The translations under genes and the position numbers were made by a program. The notes beneath the pieces were generated by a model that saw nothing but the letters and a program-made list of their open reading frames with translations, did no database searches and was not told the origin of the DNA. A stretch of 64,000 nucleotides of DNA. Origin: Pararhodobacter marinus. Lineage in GTDB: Bacteria; Pseudomonadota; Alphaproteobacteria; Rhodobacterales; Rhodobacteraceae. Every line of letters begins with the position of its first letter. Position 1 is the first letter of the stretch. Location of the stretch: positions 1 to 64,000 of the forward strand of contig NZ_QEYD01000005.1 in assembly GCF_003122215.1 (NCBI RefSeq), read 5' to 3'. This document shows, in pieces, positions 45,089 through 54,348 of the stretch.

Positions 45089-46272
45089 TGAAGTCCGCGA
45101 CGATGCCCGAACAACAGGACTGGAACGCGCTGACGGACGAGGAATTCCGCGCGATCTTCCGGGACTGGGTGGATCAGAACTGCCCCGCCCATCTGCGCTT
45201 CATGCGCAAGCAGCGGCCCGTCTTCGACGAGGTGGCCGAGTGGTATCACGCGCTGGCGCGCAAGGGCTGGCTCTCGCCGGTCTGGCCGCAGGAACATGGC
45301 GGCATGGGCCTGAATGCCGCGAAGCATATCGTTTATGTCGAGGAATGGGCGCGGCTGGGCTGCCCGCGTATTCCCGATCACGGCATCGGCCTGACCGGCC
45401 CCCTGCTGATCGAATTCGGCACCGATGAACAGAAGGAGTTCTTCCTGCCGCGCATCCTGTCAGGCGAGCATGTCTGGTGTCAGGGCTATTCCGAACCCAA
45501 TGCGGGTTCGGATCTGGCCAGCCTGCGGACCTCGGCGGTGCGTGAGGGTGACGAATTCGTCGTCAACGGCCAGAAGATCTGGACCACGCTGGCGCATTGC
45601 GCGAACTGGATCCTGCTTCTGGCGCGCACCGACAAGGAGGCTGCGAAGCCACAGGGCGGAATCACCGTGCTGCTGGTCGATCTGACCTCTCCCGGTGTGG
45701 TCGTGCGCACCATCCCCAACCTGCGCGAAGAGGCCGATTTCTGCGAGGTCTTCTTCGACAATGTCCGCGTGCCCGCGAAGAACGTTGTGGGCGAGGTCAA
45801 TGCGGGCTGGGCGCTGGCCAAGGCAGTGCTGGGGCATGAGCGGATCTTCCTCGGCGCGCCCTCGCGGCCCGAATACGCGCTCACGCGGCTGGAAATGCTG
45901 GCCGAGGATCGCGGCGCATTCGAGGATGCCGCCTTCCGTTCACGCTTCGCCAAGCTGCGGCTCGATCTCTACGACCTTGGCTCGGCCTTCGAGCGGTTTG
46001 CGAAGGTGCTGCGCGAAGGCGGTACGTTGGGCGCCGATGTCTCGGTGCTGAAGCTCTTCTGCACCGAACTCTATCAGCGCATCACCGAGGAAACGCTGGC
46101 CGTCGCGGGCGAGGAAGCGCGCTTCTACGACGACCTGCCCCTGGGCGATGGCGGTCATGTCGACGCGATGAACCTGTTCCTTGATGCGCGCGCGCCGGCG
46201 ATTTTCGGCGGGTCCAACGAGATCCAGCGCAACATCCTTGCCAAGGCCGTTCTCGGCCTTCCGTCACGGTGA
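45088..46272 (+). CDS. acyl-CoA dehydrogenase, likely alpha partner
   Basis: 394 residues. The FAD/substrate core is CQGYSEPNAGSDLASLRTSAVREGDEFVVNGQKIWTTLAHCANWILLLARTD, and the C-terminal FGGSNEIQRNILAKAVLGLPSR takes the position where medium-chain ACADs carry YEG; here it is FGG, as in heteromeric ACADs such as FadE26/FadE28. The N-terminus WYHALARKGWLSPVWPQEHGGMGLNAAKHIVYVEEWARLGCPRIPDHG is typical of that group. It and the short ACAD at 43203 probably make one alpha2beta2 enzyme flanking the hydratase gene. Confidence 0.85.
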   Translation: MKSATMPEQQDWNALTDEEFRAIFRDWVDQNCPAHLRFMRKQRPVFDEVAEWYHALARKGWLSPVWPQEHGGMGLNAAKHIVYVEEWARLGCPRIPDHGIGLTGPLLIEFGTDEQKEFFLPRILSGEHVWCQGYSEPNAGSDLASLRTSAVREGDEFVVNGQKIWTTLAHCANWILLLARTDKEAAKPQGGITVLLVDLTSPGVVVRTIPNLREEADFCEVFFDNVRVPAKNVVGEVNAGWALAKAVLGHERIFLGAPSRPEYALTRLEMLAEDRGAFEDAAFRSRFAKLRLDLYDLGSAFERFAKVLREGGTLGADVSVLKLFCTELYQRITEETLAVAGEEARFYDDLPLGDGGHVDAMNLFLDARAPAIFGGSNEIQRNILAKAVLGLPSR

Positions 46273-46277
46273 GCGCG

Positions 46278-47022
46278 ATGGGCGAATACGCACTCGAAGC
46301 GCAGGGTCTGACCAAGACCTTCGGCGGGTTCAACGCGGTCACGGACGTGAACCTCAAGGTCCGGCGCGGATCGATCCACGCGCTGATCGGCCCCAACGGG
46401 GCGGGCAAGACCACCTGTTTCAACCTGCTGACCAAGACCCTGACGCCCACGTCGGGCAAGGTGTTTCTGGATGGGCGCGACATCACCCGGTTGCGCAGCG
46501 CGCAGGTGGCGCGACAGGGGCTGGTGCGCAGCTTTCAGATCTCGGCCACCTTCCCGCATCTGACCTGTCTGGAAAACGTGCGCGTCGCGCTGCAATCGAA
46601 CCATGGCACTGCCTACAAGTTCTGGCGCTCGCTCAAGGCGGTCTCGGCGCTCAATGAGCGCGCGCATGAATTGCTGGGGCAGGTCGGGCTGGGCCATCAG
46701 GCGCACACGCCCGCGACCGAGCTGAGCTATGGCAAGAAGCGCGCACTGGAAATCGCCACGACGCTGGCGCTGGATCCCAAGGTGATGCTGCTCGACGAGC
46801 CGACAGCGGGGATGGGCCACGAGGATATCGAGCCGATCACCGACCTGATCCGCAAGGTTTCGGACGGGCGCACGATCCTGATCGTCGAGCACAATCTCTC
46901 GGTCGTCTCGAGCCTGTGCGAGCGCATCACCGTGCTGCAGCATGGCGAAGTGCTGTGCGAGGGAGCCTATGCCGAGGTGTCGAACGATCCCGAGGTGATC
47001 ACCGCCTATATGGGAGGGATCG

Positions 47023-47030
<8 letters not shown>
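46278..47030 (+). CDS. LIV-type ABC transporter ATP-binding protein (LivG-like)
   Basis: 250 residues. Walker A GPNGAGKTT, signature LSYGKKRALEIATTLALDPKVMLLDEPTAGMG and Walker B, and the LivG-specific HLTCLENVRVAL stretch. ATG at 46278 has GGTGAG upstream; a GTG at 46269 that overlaps the ACAD stop (GTGA) is an alternative start adding three residues. It ends in an 8-base overlap with livF. It energises uptake of the cargo bound by the periplasmic protein encoded at 56185. Confidence 0.92.
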
Positions 47031-47727
<697 letters not shown>

Positions 47728-47730
47728 GCG

Positions 47731-48615
47731 ATGTTCGATCACATCTCGATCCAGCTTTTGCTGGGACAATTGCTGATCGGCCTGATCAACGGGTCGTTCT
47801 ACGCCATGCTCAGCCTGGGGCTGGCGATCATCTTCGGCCTGATCCATGTCGTGAACTTCGCCCATGGCGCGCAATACATGCTGGGGGCCTTCGTGGCGCT
47901 CCTGCTGCTGAACCATCTGGGCATTCCCTATTGGGGCGCGCTGTTCATCGCCCCGGTGGTGGTGGGGGCGGTCGGATTGCTGATGGAGCAGACGATCCTG
48001 AAACCGCTCAGGCATCTCGATCACCTCTACAGCCTGCTCGCCACCTTCGCGGCGGTGCTGATCATGGAGGGGCTGATGCGGCTGGAATTCGGCTCGACCG
48101 GGTTGCCCTATGCCTCGCCGCTTCCCGGCGGCATCAATCTGGGCTTCATGTTCCTGCCCTGGTACCGGGGCTGGGTCGTCGTCTTCTCGCTGGTCGTCTG
48201 CATCGCGACATGGCTGCTGATCGAAAAGACCAAGCTTGGCGCCTATCTGCGCGCGGCCAATGAACGGCCCGAGATCGTCGAAAGTTTCGGCATCAACGTG
48301 CCCCGCATGATGAGCCTGACCTATGCCTTTGGCGTGGGGCTGGCGGGTCTGGGCGGGGTGCTGGCAGCCCCGATCTATCAGGTCTCGCCCTCGATGGGGT
48401 CGAACCTGATGATCGTCATCTTTGCCGTGGTGGTGATCGGCGGCATGGGCTCGATCCTGGGGGCGATCCTGACGGGCTATCTGATCGGCATCGTCGAGGG
48501 GCTGACCAAGGTCTTTTATCCCGAGGCCTCGAACCTCGCGATCTTCGTCATCATGATCGTCGCCCTGATCCTGCGGCCCAATGGCCTGTTCTCTTCGCCG
48601 GAGTCGTCCAGATGA
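47731..48615 (+). CDS. LIV-type ABC transporter permease (LivH-like)
   Basis: 294 residues with eight membrane segments: LLGQLLIGLINGSFYAMLSLGLAIIFGLIHVVNFAHGAQYMLGAFVALLLL and FAVVVIGGMGSILGAILTGYLIGIVEGLTKVFYPEASNL are classic LivH features. Three bases after livF; its stop overlaps livM (ATGA). Forms the channel together with the LivM-like subunit. Confidence 0.93.
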   Translation: MFDHISIQLLLGQLLIGLINGSFYAMLSLGLAIIFGLIHVVNFAHGAQYMLGAFVALLLLNHLGIPYWGALFIAPVVVGAVGLLMEQTILKPLRHLDHLYSLLATFAAVLIMEGLMRLEFGSTGLPYASPLPGGINLGFMFLPWYRGWVVVFSLVVCIATWLLIEKTKLGAYLRAANERPEIVESFGINVPRMMSLTYAFGVGLAGLGGVLAAPIYQVSPSMGSNLMIVIFAVVVIGGMGSILGAILTGYLIGIVEGLTKVFYPEASNLAIFVIMIVALILRPNGLFSSPESSR

Positions 48616-49538
48616 CGCGCTATATCCTGTTGGCCGTGCTGGCCGTCGTCGCGCTGATCGCGCCGTTCTTCGTCTATCCGATCCTGCTGATGACGATCCT
48701 GTGCTTCATGGTCTTCGCCTCCAGCTTCAATCTTCTCCTGGGTTATGCCGGGCTGTTGTGCTTCGGCCACGCGATGTTCTTCGGCGCCGGGGCCTATATC
48801 GGCGGCTGGCTGATGAAAGAGGGCGGATTGTCGATCGAGCTGGCCTTTCTGGGCGCCGCCCTGGCCATGGCCGCGCTGGGCTGGGTCGTCGGCCTGATCT
48901 CGGCCCGGCGGGGCGGTATCCAGTTCGCGATGATCACGCTGGCCATTTCGCAGTTCATCTACTTCCTGCTGCTGCGCGCGCCTTTCACGCATGGCGAGGA
49001 CGGGCTGCAGCGCATCCCGCGCTCGGACCTGTTCGGGGTGGTGGACGTGTCGTCGAACCTGTCGCTGTATTATCTGGTTCTGGCGGTGTCGGTCGCGGCG
49101 ATCTGGTTCTTCTACCGCATCGTGCATTCGCCCTTCGGCGAGGTGCTGCGCGCGATCCGCGACAACGAGGGGCGGATGGAATCGCTGGGTTTCGTGCCCG
49201 AGCGGTTCAAGATCCTGGCCCTGACGCTGTCGGCCGGTCTGGCGGGTCTGGCCGGGGCGATGAAAGCATCGGTTCTGCAAATCGCCACGCTGCACGACCT
49301 GTCGTTCCACGTCTCGGGCACGATCATCTTCATGGCGCTTCTGGGGGGATTGGGCACGCTGGCCGGCCCCATCGTCGGCGCGGCGCTGGTCGTGCTGCTG
49401 ACCGACCACCTGGCGCAGTTCGGGGAATGGGCGCTGATCATCCAGGGGAGTGTGTTCCTGGTGGTGATCCTGTTCTTCCGCCGCGGGCTGGTGGGCGAGT
49501 TGCAGGCCTTCCTCAAGCGCCGCGTTGCGCGGGCGTAA
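48612..49538 (+). CDS. LIV-type ABC transporter permease (LivM-like)
   Basis: 308 residues, about nine membrane segments: MVFASSFNLLLGYAGLLCFGHAMFFGAGAYIGGWLM and FALTLSAGLAGLAGAMKASVLQIATLHDLSFHVSGTIIFMALLGGLGTLAGPIVGAALV, both LivM landmarks. Last gene of the operon, before a strong bidirectional terminator. The binding protein is encoded separately 6.6 kb downstream. Confidence 0.93.
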   Translation: MTRYILLAVLAVVALIAPFFVYPILLMTILCFMVFASSFNLLLGYAGLLCFGHAMFFGAGAYIGGWLMKEGGLSIELAFLGAALAMAALGWVVGLISARRGGIQFAMITLAISQFIYFLLLRAPFTHGEDGLQRIPRSDLFGVVDVSSNLSLYYLVLAVSVAAIWFFYRIVHSPFGEVLRAIRDNEGRMESLGFVPERFKILALTLSAGLAGLAGAMKASVLQIATLHDLSFHVSGTIIFMALLGGLGTLAGPIVGAALVVLLTDHLAQFGEWALIIQGSVFLVVILFFRRGLVGELQAFLKRRVARA

Positions 49539-49545
49539 CGATGAA

Positions 49546-49572
49546 GAAGGGGCGGGCCGGACCCGCCCCTTC
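49546..49572. terminator. bidirectional terminator between livM and the Rid gene
   Basis: GAAGGGGCGGG-CCGGA-CCCGCCCCTTC, perfect 11-bp stem with a 5-base loop, in the 43 bases between two convergent genes. Short A/T ends on both sides suit termination from either direction. Confidence 0.75.
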
Positions 49573-49581
49573 GCCATGCCG

Positions 49582-49992
49582 TCAGTCCAGCGCGACGACG
49601 GCCTCGACCTCGAACAGCATCGACGGAAGGGCGAGGGCCGGGACCCCGACCAGCGTCTGCGCCGGCATCCGATCTCCGAAAATCGTGATCACCGCCTCGG
49701 TCATCGGGCCCAGCTTCGACGGGTCGTGATCGACCACATAGGTGGTCAGCTTGACGACCCGCTCGGGCCCAGCGCCCAAGCCTTCCAGCGCCGTGCGCAG
49801 ATTGTCATAGGCCTGCCGGACCTGCCCGACGAAATCCGGAGACAGCGCGCCGGTGTGATCCTGCCCCCCTTGTCCCGAAATGAAGGCAAGCCGCGCCGAA
49901 GCCGGTGCGATCACGGCGGTGCTGTAGCCATTCGGGCTGGGATCGGGCAGCGGCGCGGGGTTGACGATCTGCGGCAAGGTATTGGCTTTCAT
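49582..49992 (-). CDS. RidA/YjgF-family protein (noncanonical subgroup)
   Basis: 136 residues: NGYSTAVIAPASARLAFISGQGGQDHTGALSPDFVGQVRQAYDNLRTALEGLGAGPERVVKLTTYVV and RMPAQTLVGVPALALPSMLFEVEAVVALD. Gln112 takes the place of the catalytic Arg of RidA deaminases, placing it in the Arg-less Rid subgroups. ATG at 49992 follows an AGGAGAAT site. It is divergent from a WYL regulator gene across 87 bases with an inverted repeat, so the two probably form a regulatory unit. Confidence 0.85.
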   Translation of the reverse strand: MKANTLPQIVNPAPLPDPSPNGYSTAVIAPASARLAFISGQGGQDHTGALSPDFVGQVRQAYDNLRTALEGLGAGPERVVKLTTYVVDHDPSKLGPMTEAVITIFGDRMPAQTLVGVPALALPSMLFEVEAVVALD

Positions 49993-50040
49993 GGCGAATT
50001 CTCCTGTGTCCTGAGGGCGACACAATGGATAGCCAGAATC

Positions 50041-50059
50041 GGTGCCAGAACTTGTCACC
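50041..50059. promoter_or_regulatory. 19-bp imperfect dyad between Rid and WYL genes
   Basis: GGTGCCA-GAACT-TGTCACC: 6 of 7 arm bases are complementary. It is 21 bases before the WYL start and 49 before the Rid start, and no other dyad is visible in the 87-base gap. Confidence 0.5.
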
Positions 50060-50079
50060 AATCATGCTAGGCTTGTCGC

Positions 50080-50805
50080 ATGAACTCCCGCGCCCGTCAG
50101 GATCACCTGATCCGCCATCTTCGCCGCAACGGCCTCACCACGAGCGAAACGCTGGCCCAAGCGGTCGGCACCTCGCGCCGCACGGTGCTGCGCGACCTGT
50201 CCTGCCTGCGTGACGAGGGCTACCTGATCCATTCCGAGCCCGGTCCGGGGGGCGGCTTGCTGCTTGATCCGCAGGCCGCGCGCTCTGGGCCGCGGCTGTC
50301 GGTCAGCGAGGTCTTCGCGCTGATCGTCACCGTTTCGGCAATGCAGATCGCGCGGGATGTGCCCTTTGCCGAGCTGGCCGATACGGGCCTTGCCAAGATC
50401 GAGAAAAGCCTTTCGGCCGATCAACTGCGCGACCTGCGCGCCTTGCTGGAGGGGCTGCATGTGGGCCGGCTGTCGCCCTTGCAGGATCTGTCCGACCGGG
50501 ACGCGATGGACCCGGCCCTGCTGCCTTGCTTCGAGGCAGGCTTCCTGGACCGTCAGCCGATCCGCTTTGCCTATCGCGATGCCAAGGGCAACCAGACCCG
50601 ACGACAGGTCGAGCCGCAGGCCATGCTGATCCTGCCGCCCCTGTGGTATCTGGTCGGCTGGGATCCTGAAAAGGGCGACTTTCGCCACTTTCGCATGGAC
50701 CGGATCGCGCGGCCCGAGATTGTCCCCGGACCGCCCTTCCGTCGCCGCCGCGTGCCCTTCGAGGCCGATGTCTGTCCGTTCACGGAGCTGACGCGTCAAC
50801 CTTGA
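50080..50805 (+). CDS. YafY/DeoR-like HTH regulator with WYL domain
   Basis: 241 residues. N-terminal HTH_11: RQDHLIRHLRRNGLTTSETLAQAVGTSRRTVLRDLSCLRDEGYLIHSEPGPGGGLLLDP. C-terminal WYL domain: PIRFAYRDAKGNQTRRQVEPQAMLILPPLWYLVGWDPEKGDFRHFRMDRIARPEI, with WYL visible in PLWYLVGWD. WYL domains sense nucleic acid ligands or small molecules. Its last 26 bases overlap the convergent acyl-CoA ligase gene. Probably controls the Rid gene. Confidence 0.9.
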   Translation: MNSRARQDHLIRHLRRNGLTTSETLAQAVGTSRRTVLRDLSCLRDEGYLIHSEPGPGGGLLLDPQAARSGPRLSVSEVFALIVTVSAMQIARDVPFAELADTGLAKIEKSLSADQLRDLRALLEGLHVGRLSPLQDLSDRDAMDPALLPCFEAGFLDRQPIRFAYRDAKGNQTRRQVEPQAMLILPPLWYLVGWDPEKGDFRHFRMDRIARPEIVPGPPFRRRRVPFEADVCPFTELTRQP

Positions 50806-52420
50806 CCAGGTGATCCTTCCACGCCTCGCGCAGCACCTTCTTGTCCAGCTTGCCGGTCGCGGTCAGCGGCAGATGATCGACGAAGACCACGTCGTCGGGC
50901 AGCCACCAGCGCACCACCCTGTCGTCGAGATAGGACAGGATGTCGGCGGATGCGACGTCGCTTCCGGGCTTCCTGACCACCAGCATCAGCGGGCGCTCCT
51001 GCCAGCGTTCATGCGTCACGCCCACCACCGCCGCGGCCTCGACCGCCGGATGGCCGAGCGCGGCGTTTTCCAGCTCGATCGAGCTGATCCATTCGCCGCC
51101 CGACTTGATCACGTCCTTCGAGCGGTCGGTCAGCGTCACGAACCCCTCACCGTCGATCTTCGCCACGTCGCCGGTCGCGAACCAGCCGCCCTCATCCACG
51201 ACCTGACCGCCGACGCCGCCGTAATAGCCCGAGGTGACCCACGGGCCGCGCACCATCAGCTCGCCTGAGACGCTGCCATCCTGAGGCAATTCGGCGCCGG
51301 ATTCGTCGACGATCTTCAGATCGACACCGAACATCGCCCGGCCCTGCCGCGCCAGAATGTCGATCTGGGCGGATTTGGGCAGGTCGCGATGATCGGGCAG
51401 CAGCGAGGCGACCGTGGCGACGGGACTGGTTTCGCTCATTCCCCACGCCTGGAACGCATGGACGCCCGCGTCGTGGAACCGCTGCAGCAATGCGCGCGGC
51501 GCCGCCGAGCCGCCCATCAGCACGCGCTGGAAGGGCAGGGTTTCGGGGTTGATGCCGTTTTCGTCGAGATACTTGAACAGCCCGATCCAGACCGTCGGCA
51601 CGCCCAGCGAAAAGGTGCATTCCTCGGCCCGTGCCAGATCGTAGAGCGACTTGCCGTCCAGCTTCGGTCCCGGCAGAACCAGCTTCGCCCCGCACAGCGC
51701 CGAGGCATAGGGAATACCCCAGGCATTGACGTGAAACAGCGGCACGGCCAGCAGGGTGGCATCGGCGCGCGACAATTGCAGGCCATCGACCTGACAGCAC
51801 AGGAATGCATGCAGCACGGTCGAGCGATGCGAATACAGCACCCCCTTGGGATTGCCGGTCGTCCCCGAGGTGTAGCATAGCCCCGAGGCCTGTTTTTCAT
51901 CGAAAACCGGCCAGTCCAGCGCGCCGTCTTCCGAGGCCAGCAGCGCCTCGTAACTCGACAGATCGGCGCGGCCTTTGGGCATGTGGCTGGCCGGGGACAG
52001 GACGACCCGGTGCTTCACCGTTTTCAGCCTGTCCGCCAGCCCGTCGACCAGATCGAGGAAGGGCGCGTCGAACAGCAGGACCTCTGCCGCGCCGTGGTTC
52101 AGGATATACTCGATCTGGTCGGGGAACAGGCGCGGATTGACGGTGTGCAGCACCGCGCCGATGCCGGCGGCGGCATAATAGAGCTCCAGGTGACGATGGG
52201 TGTTCCAGGCCAGCGTCCCCACCCGGTCACCGGGTTTGACGCCCAGACGTCGCAAGGCTTGCGCGGCCTTGCGCGCGCGGCGGGCGATCCCGGCCCAGTC
52301 GGTGCGGTGGATTTCGTCTTCGCAGGTGACGGACACGATTTCGCTGCGCGGATGGTAGCGTTCGGCATGGGTAAGAAGGGACGAGATCAGCAAGGGCCGA
52401 TCCTGCATGAGGCCAAGCAT
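50780..52420 (-). CDS. AMP-forming fatty/acyl-CoA ligase
   Basis: 546 residues: [27 protein letters not shown] (P-loop), [59 protein letters not shown] and [18 protein letters not shown] with catalytic Lys. It belongs to the medium/long-chain or DmdB-like acid:CoA ligases. ATG at 52420 has GGAGAG upstream. It is downstream of the monooxygenase on the same strand after a hairpin and would activate an acid made from, or resembling, the ring-expansion product. Confidence 0.9.
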   Translation of the reverse strand: MLGLMQDRPLLISSLLTHAERYHPRSEIVSVTCEDEIHRTDWAGIARRARKAAQALRRLGVKPGDRVGTLAWNTHRHLELYYAAAGIGAVLHTVNPRLFPDQIEYILNHGAAEVLLFDAPFLDLVDGLADRLKTVKHRVVLSPASHMPKGRADLSSYEALLASEDGALDWPVFDEKQASGLCYTSGTTGNPKGVLYSHRSTVLHAFLCCQVDGLQLSRADATLLAVPLFHVNAWGIPYASALCGAKLVLPGPKLDGKSLYDLARAEECTFSLGVPTVWIGLFKYLDENGINPETLPFQRVLMGGSAAPRALLQRFHDAGVHAFQAWGMSETSPVATVASLLPDHRDLPKSAQIDILARQGRAMFGVDLKIVDESGAELPQDGSVSGELMVRGPWVTSGYYGGVGGQVVDEGGWFATGDVAKIDGEGFVTLTDRSKDVIKSGGEWISSIELENAALGHPAVEAAAVVGVTHERWQERPLMLVVRKPGSDVASADILSYLDDRVVRWWLPDDVVFVDHLPLTATGKLDKKVLREAWKDHLVKVDASAP

Positions 52421-52446
52421 GGTCACTCTCCGGGTTGAATGAAAAC

Positions 52447-52475
52447 ACCCGGCCACGCGGAAGGCACGGCCGGGT
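52447..52475 (-). terminator. 8-bp stem-loop between monooxygenase and ligase genes
   Basis: ACCCGGCC-N13-GGCCGGGT, perfect stem, in the 81-base gap. No T-run. It may limit read-through from the monooxygenase gene into the ligase gene. Confidence 0.5.
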
Positions 52476-52501
52476 CTGTAAAGGTCGGAACCGGGCCGGG
52501 C

Positions 52502-54157
52502 TCAGCCTGCCGCGGGTTCAAGTTGCTTCGAGGGCTGGAAGCTGAGATCGCGGTAACCGTTGGCGGCCACGGCCTCGCAGGCTTCGCGGTACTTGTGGAA
52601 GCCGCCGGTGAACATCGCCATACCCTGCGGCTTGCCCTTGACGTTCGAGCCGGTCCACCACGTTTTCGCCTTGAGCATCAGCGAGCGGCTGGCGAGCTGT
52701 TCGATCTGCGCCATCCAGGCATCCTCGGCCTGCGCAGAGGCTTCGACCGCGCCCTGTCCGGTTTTCTGCATATGCGCGATCACCCCGGCGATGAAATCGA
52801 CATCGTTCTCGCTGATGGTAAAGATGTTGGCCAGCGCCGCCGGGCCATTGGGGCCGGTGGTCATGAACATGTTGGGGAAGCCCTGCATCAAGACCCCGAA
52901 CAGCGAGCGCGGGCCATCGCGCCATTTGTCCCTGAGCGCGGCGCCATCCCTGCCGGTGATCTCGAAGGCCAGCAGCGCGCCGGTCAGCGCGTCATAGCCG
53001 GTGGCAAGGATCAGCACGTCAAGCTGATGGTCCCCCGACCGGGTGCGGATGCCCGTTTCGGTGATCTCGACGATCGGGTCTTCCAGGCAATCCACCAGAT
53101 GCACGTTGGGGCGGTTATAGGTCTCATAGTAGCCGGTATCGAGACAGGGCCGCCGCGCGAAGATCGGGTAGCCGCGCGGCTTCAGTTTCTCGGCGGTAGC
53201 CTTGTCATCGACCGTGTCGTGGATGCGGTCGCGGACGAAATCGGCGACCTGATCGTTGGCCGATTGGTTGACCATCAGGTCCGAGAAGATGCCAAGGAAG
53301 GTATGCCCGCCATGCTGCCAGGCCTGCTCCATCAGTTCCTGCCGGTGATCGGCGGGGATCGAAAAGAAGGGGCGGGTGGAGACGGGCCGCGCGCCGCCCG
53401 TGGGGTTCAGTTTGCACGCCGCGCGGATCGAGGCGTAATTCGCCTTGAGTTCGGCCACATCCTGTTCGGTTACCTTGCGGTTGCGCATCGGCAGGGTGAA
53501 GCTGGGCGTTCGCTGGAACACGAACAGCTCGCAATCGGTGCGGCCCAGCGTCTGGATGATCTGCATCCCCGACGAACCAGTGCCCAGAACGCCGATCCGC
53601 TTGCCCTTCAGGTCGGGCTCTTCATGCGGCCAGCGCGCGGCACGCAGGGTCAGGCCCTTGAAGCGATCGAGACCCGGAATGTCCGGATCCGTGGGCTTCG
53701 ACAGCGGGCCGGTGGACATGACGCAATAGGTCGCTTCCAGCACCTTGCCGTCATTGGTGCGCACCACCCAGAGCTGGCGGGACTCGTCCCATTTCGCGCT
53801 GTCGACGCGGGTGCCGAAGCGGTAATGCTTGCGCAGGTCCAGCCGGTCGGCGACGAAATTGGCATAGGCAAGGATCTCGGGCTGGGCCGCGAATTGCTCG
53901 GACCACGTCCATTCCTGCTGGATCTCGTCCGAGAAGCCGTAGCTGTAATCGACCGACAACAGGTCACAGCGCGCGCCGGGATAGCGGTTCCAGTACCACA
54001 CGCCGCCCACGTCGCCGCCTTCTTCGATGCTGACGATGTTCAGGCCCATCTCGCGGAACTTGTAGGTGGCATACATGCCGCCAAATCCCGCCCCGACGAT
54101 GACCATATCAATCCGTTCGGCCGCCGCGCCCGCGGTGGCCGTTTCCGCTCGACTCAT
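52502..54157 (-). CDS. Baeyer-Villiger-type flavin monooxygenase with altered fingerprint
   Basis: 551 residues. Two Rossmann motifs, VIVGAGFGGMYATYKF (about residue 20) and IGVLGTGSSGMQIIQ (about 188), and the SVDYSYGFSDEIQQEWTWSEQFAAQPEILAYANFVADRLDL region identify the CHMO/PAMO-type family, which uses NADPH and O2 to turn cyclic ketones into lactones. The fingerprint F-x-G-x3-H-x3-W-P reads FKGLTLRAARWP (166-177), with Arg172 in place of the conserved His (codon CGT, one base from CAT). The gene faces an IclR-site promoter. Loss of the His could alter cofactor gating or specificity. Confidence 0.85.
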   Translation of the reverse strand: MSRAETATAGAAAERIDMVIVGAGFGGMYATYKFREMGLNIVSIEEGGDVGGVWYWNRYPGARCDLLSVDYSYGFSDEIQQEWTWSEQFAAQPEILAYANFVADRLDLRKHYRFGTRVDSAKWDESRQLWVVRTNDGKVLEATYCVMSTGPLSKPTDPDIPGLDRFKGLTLRAARWPHEEPDLKGKRIGVLGTGSSGMQIIQTLGRTDCELFVFQRTPSFTLPMRNRKVTEQDVAELKANYASIRAACKLNPTGGARPVSTRPFFSIPADHRQELMEQAWQHGGHTFLGIFSDLMVNQSANDQVADFVRDRIHDTVDDKATAEKLKPRGYPIFARRPCLDTGYYETYNRPNVHLVDCLEDPIVEITETGIRTRSGDHQLDVLILATGYDALTGALLAFEITGRDGAALRDKWRDGPRSLFGVLMQGFPNMFMTTGPNGPAALANIFTISENDVDFIAGVIAHMQKTGQGAVEASAQAEDAWMAQIEQLASRSLMLKAKTWWTGSNVKGKPQGMAMFTGGFHKYREACEAVAANGYRDLSFQPSKQLEPAAG

Positions 54158-54304
54158 GTCGATCCTCCTCCTGAACGATGGCGCGGCACCGGGCCCTGGG
54201 GACGGGGTGCGGCGCCGGCGGCCTCCTCTGGTCCGCCGGGTCTGGAGGGATGAAACCGCGACTTGCGGCAGCGATCAACGATTTCGGCAATTCTGAAGCC
54301 GACA

Positions 54305-54318
54305 TTCACATCCGTGAA
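54305..54318. promoter_or_regulatory. TTCACA-N2-CGTGAA site upstream of the monooxygenase gene
   Basis: TTCACA-TC-CGTGAA, one mismatch from the perfect IclR-type palindrome, 148 bases before the monooxygenase ATG and 31 bases after the iclR stop. Confidence 0.6.
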
Positions 54319-54348
54319 AAGCAGGCCGCATTCCGGCGCCGGGCCCGG

